NCBI RefSeq assembly: GCF_024749285.1
Contig: NZ_CP087196.1
Span: 806,001 to 870,000 of the forward strand
DNA length: 64,000 nt
Reading direction: 5' to 3'
DNA from: Pseudomonas sp. B21-015
GTDB lineage: Bacteria; Pseudomonadota; Gammaproteobacteria; Pseudomonadales; Pseudomonadaceae
Shown here: positions 17,720-24,965 of the stretch, in pieces
Position numbering within the stretch: position 1 is the stretch's first letter
Layout of the letters: the number at the start of each line of letters is the position of its first letter
Program-made: the position numbers and the translations under genes
Notes under the pieces: model-generated
Seen by the model: only the letters and a program-made list of their open reading frames with translations
Told to the model about the DNA's origin: nothing
The model's database searches: none

Positions 17720-19204
17720 ATGAGTGAACGTATACTTGCCGAACTCGTCAACGGCACCTTATCCCGCCCACAACGGCAATGGCTGCATGCCACTCACAAC
17801 CCGGCAGGCGGGGCGGTACTAGGGTTGCTACCGGTTGCCGACGCTAACCGTGTCGCCGAAGCAGTTGCCGCTGCCCGTACCGCCTTCGACGATGGTCGAT
17901 GGAGCAGGCTACCTGCAATTAACCGGGCCGATTTGCTGCTTGATCTGGCAGATCAACTGGAAGCAAATCTTGACGCTCTGGCTCGTGCCGAAACAGCCGA
18001 TACGGGCATGTTACTCAGTATGACTTCGCAAGGACATTTGCCACGCGCTATCGCGCATTGCCGTTACTTTGCTGCAGAATGCCAACGCCAAGGCGGTGAG
18101 TGCTTTGCAATGGACAATGCCTACTGGCAAATCGTGCAGCGCGAGCCGTTGGGGGTCGTTGCCATTTTGGCTCCTTGGAGCGCGCCGCTGGCAGTGGCCA
18201 CCATTAACTTGGCGGCAGCGCTGGCTGTCGGCAATACTGTGGTACTAAAAAGCTCAGAGCGTGCACCACTGACCTTGTCGCTGATGGCCGAGTTGATTGC
18301 CGCACTTGATTTTCCGCCCGGCGTGGTCAATATCATCCACGGCCCCGCCGACCCAACCGGAAAAGCATTGGTGCGCAATCCGCAACTTGACGGACTGTGT
18401 TTCGTCGGTGGCACTGATACTGCGAGAGACATCGCCGCCCAACCCGTCAGCGCATTTCGGCGCACCTTGTACGAGCTGGGAGGCAAGTCCCCAACCATCG
18501 TGCTGGCCGATGCCGACATTGATGCGGCAGTTGACGGTGCCATGTTGGCTGCTTTTGCCAGCAATGGCGAGGTATGCACTGCAGGCTCCCGCCTGTTGCT
18601 GCAGGAAGACATACAGGCCGCCTTTCTTGAGCGCTTTTTGGCACGCGTACGCAATTTACAGGTTGGTGACCCTTGTCACCCGCTCAGCGAGCTCGGCCCG
18701 ATGATAGACGTGGCTCATTTGGAATCTATCGAACGTCATATTGCCCTCTCGCAGCAAGAAGGAGGCACGTTGCTATGCGGCGGCCAACGTATTCCTGAAC
18801 TGGACGGCCCGTATCTTAGCCCTGCGGTACTTAGTAACATCGCCCCAGAGATGAGTCTGTTCCAACAGGAAGTCTTCGGCCCAGTCGTGGCAGTTACCTC
18901 GTTCAGCTCACCAGAGCAAGCCGTAGTGATGGCCAACGCAAGCGACTATGGTTTGGCAGCAACTGTATGGTGCGCCGATGCGGCTAACGGTCTGCGCTTA
19001 GCGCGCCAGTTGCGCTGCGGTGTCGTGGCGGTTAACAGTCCAGTAATACGCGATATGCGGGTACCCTTTGGCGGTCGCGGTGCCAGTGGCCTTGGCCGCG
19101 TTGGCGGGCGCTGGAGCCTAGAACAATACAGCGAACTGAAAACTGTCAGCGTGCCATTGGAAGGTTACATCCTGCCGCGTCTGGGCTTGAGGGGGAAGGA
19201 ATGA
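17720..19204 (+). CDS. Aldehyde dehydrogenase family protein
   Basis: 494 aa with the catalytic cysteine in NGEVCTAGSR (about residue 286) and the general-base glutamate in YELGGKSP (about residue 252). The Rossmann motif region is FVGGTDTARDIA, with GGTDTA in place of the common GSTxxG. Length and motifs fit NAD(P)-dependent betaine-aldehyde or gamma-aminobutyraldehyde dehydrogenase relatives. It follows the aminotransferase on the same strand with its own ribosome-binding site (GAGAGAGGG). It would oxidise an aldehyde formed in the pathway. The frame directly after its stop stays open for about 55 codons and encodes a run of His-Lys pairs, noted separately. Confidence 0.88.
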   Translation: MSERILAELVNGTLSRPQRQWLHATHNPAGGAVLGLLPVADANRVAEAVAAARTAFDDGRWSRLPAINRADLLLDLADQLEANLDALARAETADTGMLLSMTSQGHLPRAIAHCRYFAAECQRQGGECFAMDNAYWQIVQREPLGVVAILAPWSAPLAVATINLAAALAVGNTVVLKSSERAPLTLSLMAELIAALDFPPGVVNIIHGPADPTGKALVRNPQLDGLCFVGGTDTARDIAAQPVSAFRRTLYELGGKSPTIVLADADIDAAVDGAMLAAFASNGEVCTAGSRLLLQEDIQAAFLERFLARVRNLQVGDPCHPLSELGPMIDVAHLESIERHIALSQQEGGTLLCGGQRIPELDGPYLSPAVLSNIAPEMSLFQQEVFGPVVAVTSFSSPEQAVVMANASDYGLAATVWCADAANGLRLARQLRCGVVAVNSPVIRDMRVPFGGRGASGLGRVGGRWSLEQYSELKTVSVPLEGYILPRLGLRGKE

Positions 19205-19404
19205 GCATACAACTCAGAATGGATATCCGCCTCTCACCCGCTAAACTCCCAGCCTTGCCCCGAAGAAATCGCCTTGGTGCAATACGCTGTGGGCACAAGG
19301 CGTGCCCAGCAGCAACGACCGTTTACTACGCACAAGCACAAGCACAAGCACAAGCTCAAGGTGTAGTGCCAAGCTCCTCGCCTACTGACCGCACTAGATC
19401 CTGA
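19201..19404 (+). CDS. Possible 67-aa protein coupled to the dehydrogenase, with Ala-Gln repeat
   Basis: The ATG at 19201 overlaps the dehydrogenase stop (ATGA), as in the upstream gene pairs. The frame encodes 67 residues including an (Ala-Gln)5 tract from a CACAAG tandem repeat at about 19328-19358. No family is recognisable, the repeat may simply be slippage, and the end overlaps the convergent peroxiredoxin gene. It may be a decayed gene start. Low confidence that it is functional. Confidence 0.25.
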   Translation: MSIQLRMDIRLSPAKLPALPRRNRLGAIRCGHKACPAATTVYYAQAQAQAQAQGVVPSSSPTDRTRS

Positions 19405-19958
19405 GCCAAGACCAGCATCTCGGCAGCGTTACGATCCGGTGGAAACACCGGATAACACAGCCTCACGATGTGGCCATCATGCACCAGCCAGCTCATGCGT
19501 TTGAGTAGCGTCTGCCCGGCGACCTCCAGCGTCGGCATGGACAAGGCGCACGTGAGCTGCAGCTGTTCGTCGCTAAGAATGGGGAATGGTAGCATTAGGC
19601 GGGCTACAAGCTCCTGTTGATATGCGCTGCTCTGGGTAGAAAGGCCATAAATGCGGTAGCCCAACACAGAAAACGCCTCAGCCAAGGCCTTGTATCCCAT
19701 GGTCTGTGGTGTGCAGCCGCGCGCACCAGCAATTTCATTCCAATTGTCTACCAGTGCCGGACGCCCCGGCTGGCCTGTACGTGGATAGATAAATATCACA
19801 CTGCCGCCAGGCAATGTAGACAAGTCCACCTGACTACCATCGGTAGCAGGTAAGACAAGCTGCGGCAATGCACACCCGAGCAAGTGGTCTGCGCCCCCAT
19901 CGTCCTCTGGCACCGGCAAGTTATCAGGTAGGGCATTGAGATTATTTATTGTCGTCAT
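19356..19958 (-). CDS. Peroxiredoxin-like (AhpC/TSA) protein, atypical active-site loop
   Basis: 200 aa from the ATG at 19958, which has GGAGGGAG upstream; a longer frame runs into the IS66 relic and is rejected. After the core strand (VIFIYPRTGQPG) there is a loop of about 15 residues before the conserved GCTPQ, whose cysteine would be the peroxidatic residue. Several BCP/redoxin-like proteins have this YPRTG...GCTPQ arrangement. It converges on the aldehyde dehydrogenase gene. It might protect against peroxide leaked by the diiron enzymes, or act as a redox partner; both are inferences. Confidence 0.75.
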   Translation of the reverse strand: MTTINNLNALPDNLPVPEDDGGADHLLGCALPQLVLPATDGSQVDLSTLPGGSVIFIYPRTGQPGRPALVDNWNEIAGARGCTPQTMGYKALAEAFSVLGYRIYGLSTQSSAYQQELVARLMLPFPILSDEQLQLTCALSMPTLEVAGQTLLKRMSWLVHDGHIVRLCYPVFPPDRNAAEMLVLAQDLVRSVGEELGTTP

Positions 19959-20010
19959 GCGATCTCCCTCCGTTGTTTCTAACATTATGAACAGAAGATT
20001 CAGGTTGTCA

Positions 20011-20200
20011 TTACAGCTTGTCAAAGTGGTGAAGCTTGGTCTTTGTAGACATCGTAAAGCTTGCGGCTTCCTGAATGATGCCCATGGCATACAGCTGAGC
20101 AAAACCGGCGTAGCCGTCAGCCTGCAAGATCCCGCTGAAGTTCTTGAGATGAGCGCGGGGATGTTGCCCTTTGCGATTCGGCGAGTATCAGCCGGTGATA
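20011..20200 (-). pseudogene. IS66-family transposase (TnpC) fragment
   Basis: On the minus strand the frame reads YSPNRKGQHPRAHLKNFSG, then ILQADGYAGFAQLYAMG, which is the hallmark region of IS66 transposases. It is preceded by an in-frame TGA and soon loses the family pattern after IIQEAA. No ends of the element are visible. It sits between the peroxiredoxin-like gene and the RTX relic. Confidence 0.7.
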
Positions 20201-20239
20201 TTCGAGAAGAGCGGGGCGTTTGAGTTAGGCGAAGGCAGA

Positions 20240-20274
20240 AAAAAGCCCGCTATCGCTGAACAGGATAGCGGGCT
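20240..20274 (-). terminator. Rho-independent terminator of the former RTX gene
   Basis: AGCCCGCTATC pairs with GATAGCGGGCT around a nine-base loop, followed on the minus strand by TTTTTTC. It lies just after the RTX relic stop, so the 3' end of that locus is native. Confidence 0.8.
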
Positions 20275-20277
20275 GGT

Positions 20278-21105
20278 TCAACGCTTTTGCGGTGGAGTCC
20301 TTACGATTGCCAGTTCGTTTTCGACTACGGTATCGACGCCATCGCCACGGCCGAAGACGTAGGTATCGTTACCCTGTTGTCCGTCCAGATAGTCGTTCCC
20401 CGCACCGCCCACCATCCGGTCGTTACCGGCGCCGCCGCTGAGGGTGTCATTGCCCGCGCCACCGCTGCCGCGATTGCCGATCAACACGTTGTCCTGGCCG
20501 TTGCCCTGGGCATCGATGTCCTCATTCCACAGCTTCAACGGTTCCAGTGTGTAATCGCGTAACCGCTGGCCTCGTTGTACACCGCGCCGGTGATGGTCAC
20601 CACATGGTTGACCGCACCGTTGCCGACGTAGGCCGGATCATTCCACAGCTGCCCGGCATTCACCGCCAGGATGACGCCGCGACCACTGCGCACCAGGTTG
20701 GCCACGCCTTGCTCGTTGTAGCCGGCGAGCAAGGCGTTACGGATGCCGAAACTGTCGAGCAGCGCCTGCTGCTGAACGAAGTTCGAACCGCCGCGCTCAT
20801 AGGCCGGGCGGGTGGGATCGGTGACCGCCCCCTTATTGTCTATCGTCACCTCGATCACGTTTTTTTCGCTGGTCGGCCGGTCGGCCTGTGTCAGAAGGTT
20901 GGCAATCGCGGTCAGGGCGCAGGTGCCCTGGAAATCCGCCACTGCATTGCCTTGGGAGTAGTCCAGTTCGTTGGCCTTCGGGTAGCCGTACACCAGAATC
21001 GCCTGGTCATCGACCAGACCTTTTTCGGCTTTGCCGAAATCCAGCAGGATCAGGTTTTCGGCGTTATCGGCCAGGGTGTAGATGCCTTCTGCCTTGCCTT
21101 CTGCT
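20278..21105 (-). pseudogene. Relic of an RTX calcium-binding protein with a C39-like domain
   Basis: Two adjoining frames on the minus strand belong to one former protein. The upstream part (21105 to about 20560) has an alpha/beta segment with FQGTCALTAIANLLTQ and [10 protein letters not shown], resembling a papain-like C39 cysteine peptidase fold. The downstream part (20538 to 20278) has RTX nonapeptide repeats ([17 protein letters not shown]). The frames are out of register at about 20550, and the spacing suggests a deletion there. The 5' end is lost where the integrase fragment begins. It was probably a secreted type I substrate. Confidence 0.75.
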
Positions 21106-21108
21106 GAT

Positions 21109-21489
21109 TTACGAGTTAGAGGGGTACATCACAAATTTTGCCCAATCCGTCATGAGTAAGCGCCTTTTATCAAGAAAGTCCGAACGAGAATACGCTCCCT
21201 CGGTCTGATCACGTTCGTCATGCGCCAGCGCCATTTCACAGACCTCACGCGGATAGTGAGTACATTCCCCCGCCCAGTCACGAAATGAAGAGCGAAAACC
21301 GTGCCGAGTGATGTGTTCGTATTTCATGCCGTGTAGGAGCGTTCGCACGGCGTTTGCGTGCATAACCCCTGTCTTACCCTGGCCAGGGAATAGAAAGGCG
21401 CTTCCTTCCTCTCGCGGAATACTCTTCACCAGCTTTACGACTTCCTCAGCAAGAGGAATTACGAAAGCTACTCGCATCTTCATTTGCAG
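21109..21489 (-). pseudogene. Tyrosine integrase fragment (C-terminal part)
   Basis: The last 127 codons or so of a P4-like tyrosine recombinase, with the HGFRSSFRDWAGE motif (catalytic His and Arg) and the nucleophile region AYSRSDFLDKRR. It is clearly related to the complete integrase at 34136-35341. Its N-terminal side ends exactly where the IS3-family element begins at 21490, and no remaining 5' part is seen beyond the element. Confidence 0.88.
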
Positions 21490-21518
21490 TGGTCTAATTT
21501 CCCCGGACACCTCGATAG

Positions 21519-21845
<327 letters not shown>

Positions 21846-21853
21846 CGTATCGC

Positions 21854-22729
21854 TTGGTTCGGCAGCTGCAACAGAAGGCTTATTCGGTGACGCATGTCTG
21901 TCGGCTGCTGGGCATCAGTCGATCCGGGTTCTACGAAGCCAACAAACGTGCTGAAGTGCCAACATCAATTTGTCCCATGGCTCTGCAACTCAAGGCATCG
22001 TTTGCCGCAAGTGGCGGCTGTTATGGCAGTCGTCCGTTGCGTAAAGTGTTGCACGCCAAGGGCATGGAAATAGGCCTTTATAAAATTCGTCGCTTGATGC
22101 GTGCCAACGGTCTGCGTTCGGCTTGGAAGCGTAAGTTTGTGCATACGACAGATAGCAACCACGACCTGCCGATTGCTGAAAATGTATTGAATCGCCAATT
22201 TGAGCCTGACGCAGTAAACAAAGCTTGGGTGGCAGACATTACCTACATCCGGACCCGAAGCGGCTGGTTATACCTGGCCGTGGTGCTGGACTTGTTCTCA
22301 CGCAAGATAGTCGGCTGGTCCATGGCCCCGAACATGCCGGCTGAGCTGGTGTGTAGTGCAATGCAGCTGGCGATTGCTCAGCGTCAACCACCACCGGGTC
22401 TGGTCGCCCACTCGGATCGTGGCAGCCAATACGCGAGCGCAAGCTACAGAGCGCTGTTGGCAAGAAATGAAATGCAGCAAAGCATGAGCCGTAAAGGTAA
22501 TTGCTGGGACAACTCAGTGATGGAGCGCTTCTTCCTGAGTTTGAAAATGGAGCGGGTATGGCGGCGCGATTGCGCCAACCACGCCGAAGCGATACGTGAC
22601 ATCACTGAATACATCGTTGGGTTTTACAACAACGAGCGGCTGCACTCGAAACTGGGATATCTGCCACCGACCGTTTACGAACGGGCAATGGCGTCTAAAC
22701 CTCCTATCGAGGTGTCCGGAATTAGTTGA
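21854..22729 (+). CDS. IS3-family OrfB transposase (DDE integrase)
   Basis: Up to 291 aa; the apparent start is a TTG, but translation more likely arises by frameshift from orfA. The DDE residues are visible in WVADITYIRT, AHSDRGSQYA and [12 protein letters not shown]. The C-terminus [17 protein letters not shown] runs into the right terminal repeat. It looks intact and could also mobilise the inverted fragment on the left. Confidence 0.93.
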   Translation: MVRQLQQKAYSVTHVCRLLGISRSGFYEANKRAEVPTSICPMALQLKASFAASGGCYGSRPLRKVLHAKGMEIGLYKIRRLMRANGLRSAWKRKFVHTTDSNHDLPIAENVLNRQFEPDAVNKAWVADITYIRTRSGWLYLAVVLDLFSRKIVGWSMAPNMPAELVCSAMQLAIAQRQPPPGLVAHSDRGSQYASASYRALLARNEMQQSMSRKGNCWDNSVMERFFLSLKMERVWRRDCANHAEAIRDITEYIVGFYNNERLHSKLGYLPPTVYERAMASKPPIEVSGIS

Positions 22730-22743
22730 CCACTACAAACATA

Positions 22744-22780
22744 ACCGTTTGCCTATCCCTTATCGTAAGGGGGAAACGGT
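22744..22780. repeat. Hairpin beside the IS right end
   Basis: ACCGTTT pairs with AAACGGT, and an inner CCCT-AGGG stem closes on TATCGTA. There is no T run, so terminator activity is doubtful. It lies in the 71-base gap between the IS and the 169-aa gene. Confidence 0.4.
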
Positions 22781-22803
22781 GTCCTGTCTTTCATGGGGCT
22801 CGT

Positions 22804-23313
22804 TCAAGAAGACTGCAATTGCACCAGTCGTTGCTGCAAACGTAACAAGAAGCCTGCTTCGAAGGAGTCCTGGCAGTCGCCCGCCCAATGTCTTTTACGG
22901 TGGTGGGAAAGGGCCCACCAAAGGGGAAGCGACGATGAGTCCTCCAGCCACTCTTCTGCACATCGCACGCCGTCTTCGATCATGGGGGCGTAGTCGCTAC
23001 CCCAAGGCGTTCGGATGCCGGGTCTGCCATCTGCTGCGGGAATCGAGTAGTACTCTTTATGTTTTCGCCTCGCGCGTTCGGGAGGGCGTCCCAACAAGCG
23101 TTGGAGGGCCATGTCATACAGCACGGCCGCATCGTCGAGCAATTCAACCGCCAAATCCTCCTGTCCTGTGGCATGTAGGATTAGGCTTTGAGCACCATTG
23201 AGGCGAAAGGAGGCAGATCGGCGCAATGTCAAAGCCGCCTCTTCTTGGCTTAACGATGAGGTATCGATGGTTTTGGGTTTGGGCAGGCTGCTCAGGAGAG
23301 AGTGATCAATCAT
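22804..23313 (-). CDS. Hypothetical protein, 169 aa
   Basis: The ATG at 23313 follows GGGGAGGA with a six-base spacer, a strong site that decides the start. The protein is soluble, with a helical N-terminal part (QEEAALTLRRSASFRLNGAQ), a helix rich in hydrophobic residues (VELLDDAAVLYDMALQRLLG) and a tryptophan-rich C-terminus (LPLWWALSHHRKRHWAGD). I do not recognise a family. The upstream short gene ends eight bases inside it, so the two are probably co-expressed. Confidence 0.55.
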   Translation of the reverse strand: MIDHSLLSSLPKPKTIDTSSLSQEEAALTLRRSASFRLNGAQSLILHATGQEDLAVELLDDAAVLYDMALQRLLGRPPERARRKHKEYYSIPAADGRPGIRTPWGSDYAPMIEDGVRCAEEWLEDSSSLPLWWALSHHRKRHWAGDCQDSFEAGFLLRLQQRLVQLQSS

Positions 23314-23524
23314 GGGGATGTCCTCCCCAATGGATCGCAGCGATGATTAACAACTGGTGGTGCGCGGGCGTAAAAGGGGGGTAGGCCATTTTCCTTATCT
23401 CCTCGGACAAGTAAATACTGCCATCAGCCGTTGTCACGCGGTTGGGTGGCAGACCGTACGGGGGTGACAAACCGGCGTCCGAGGGAACCGGCCAGGCCGA
23501 AGCCTGCCCCGCACGATCTGCCAT
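23306..23524 (-). CDS. Hypothetical small protein, about 72 aa
   Basis: The frame overlaps the start of the 169-aa gene and ends LLIIAAIHWGGHPHD. The ATG at 23524 is a guess; GTG at 23437 and ATG at 23590 are alternatives and none has a clear ribosome-binding site. The C-terminal 40 residues look more protein-like than the N-terminal part, so this may be the tail of a truncated gene. Confidence 0.4.
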   Translation of the reverse strand: MADRAGQASAWPVPSDAGLSPPYGLPPNRVTTADGSIYLSEEIRKMAYPPFTPAHHQLLIIAAIHWGGHPHD

Positions 23525-23590
23525 AGAAAAGCAGCAGCTAAGCCTGTGTGAGCACTTACTACTAGCTATGGCGCCATGCGCCTCGAACAT

Positions 23591-24302
23591 TTCAGGTTGT
23601 CACACCCGGCCACGGGATAGACCGCGGCGGTAAATGCCTAATCGGTAAACGTTACGGAAACAAGGATCGAGGTAGAGAGAGCAATGTGGACGACAATTGA
23701 CGCTATAGAGCTAGTCCATTCTCTGGGCCCAATGTTGTGAAATTACATTCATTGGAACCCCCCATTACATTTCCCCTGAGCAGCAGTTGCATCGTCTGAA
23801 CAGACAGCGCCAAGCTATGGCGCGCTCTTGATTAACTAACTGTCCCGCTCATGGTGACGTCATGCATGGCTGCGCTTTTTTCAATCCAAACCGAGGAGCG
23901 TTAATGCTCACGACAGTTTTGTCTCCAGCTACGGATAACGACGACAAGCGCTTTTAACAAAGAAATTTCCAGCTTTAAGCGGTGAGCGCTTCTAAGGAGC
24001 AGATGTCGCATGATGGCTTTTTGCTGCTGTGCGCAAGAAGTTGCGCACTCCTATGTGGATAACCGTGTGGATATATTCCTACAGGCCACGTCATTCGTTC
24101 TGTACAGACGAGTGCGCAAGAAGTTGCGCAGTACTGCGCAACTTCTTGCGCACTTTTCTTCTGTTTCTCACCATGAACGTCAACAAAACCACGACCGAGG
24201 TCACCTAACCCCTTGATGCCTAATGGCTATCTGATGGCTGGCATGGATTTTGATCTCTCCTTCGACACCTGGGCAGGCAATCACGCCGTCCGGTCCTGTC
24301 TT
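23591..24302. other. Long non-coding stretch before hcp, with palindromes
   Basis: More than 700 bases without a convincing gene. It contains the 44-bp palindrome at 24111-24154 and one related half-site at 24029-24048. The rest shows no recognisable gene or RNA. The promoter of hcp should lie in its right-hand part. Confidence 0.5.
24111..24154. repeat. Perfect 44-bp palindrome plus an upstream half copy
   Basis: Each 22-base arm begins AGTGCGCAAGAAGTTGCGCA; the two arms are exact reverse complements without a spacer. The unit GTGCGCAAGAAGTTGCGCAC also occurs once at 24029-24048, 63 bases upstream. There is no T run. It could be a protein-binding array, a cruciform, or a recombination site; it lies about 170 bases upstream of hcp. 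Confidence 0.9.
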
Positions 24303-24322
24303 TTGAGCAAGGAGAGCATCCC

Positions 24323-24838
24323 ATGGCTACACCAGCGTACATGTCGGTTACCGGCGAAAAACAAGGCCTGATCACTGCCGGCGCTTTCACCGCTGACTCC
24401 GTTGGCAACACCTACCAGGAAGGTCACGAAGACCAGGTCATGGTTCAGGCGTTCAGCCACGACGTGATCATCCCGCGTGACCCGCAATCCGGTCAGCCAA
24501 CCGGTCAGCGCGTTCACAAACCAGTTGTGATCACCAAGGTCTACGACAAGGCTTCGCCGCTGCTGCAAGCTGCTCTGACTTCGGGCGAGCGCATGAGCGA
24601 AATCGTTATCCAGTGGTTCCGTACTTCGGCTCAAGGTACCCAAGAGCACTACTACACCACCAAACTGGAAGACGCGATCATCGTCGCCATCAACAACAAA
24701 ATGCACAACTGCCAGGATCCAGGCAATTCGCACTTCACCCACCTGGAAGAAGTGCAATTCACCTACCGCAAAATCACCTGGACCCACGAAGTATCCGGTA
24801 CTTCGGGTTCCGATGACTGGCGTGCTCCAGTCGTTTAA
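24323..24838 (+). CDS. hcp: Type VI secretion tube protein Hcp
   Basis: 171 aa of the Hcp1 family, starting MATPAYMSVTGEKQGLITAG with AAGGAG eight bases upstream. Hcp hexamers stack into the inner tube of the T6SS and can carry effectors in their lumen. No sheath, baseplate or ATPase gene is in the window, so this is an auxiliary (orphan) copy serving a machine encoded elsewhere. It is followed by vgrG after 127 bases. Confidence 0.95.
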   Translation: MATPAYMSVTGEKQGLITAGAFTADSVGNTYQEGHEDQVMVQAFSHDVIIPRDPQSGQPTGQRVHKPVVITKVYDKASPLLQAALTSGERMSEIVIQWFRTSAQGTQEHYYTTKLEDAIIVAINNKMHNCQDPGNSHFTHLEEVQFTYRKITWTHEVSGTSGSDDWRAPVV

Positions 24839-24965
24839 TTACGGCTGATTGTTGTACTCGCTTGGGCCGGCGCTGCTGGCCCAGGCGTTCGACCATTAAA
24901 GAATTTTTCGCGACCAGCCGAACAGCGGGCTGGTGCGCGTCGCAGCATTGCGCGAGGAACAAGGG

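Noticed and set aside
24029..24154. CRISPR-like repeat array
   Set aside because: The units are palindromes with only one extra copy and no regular spacers or cas genes.
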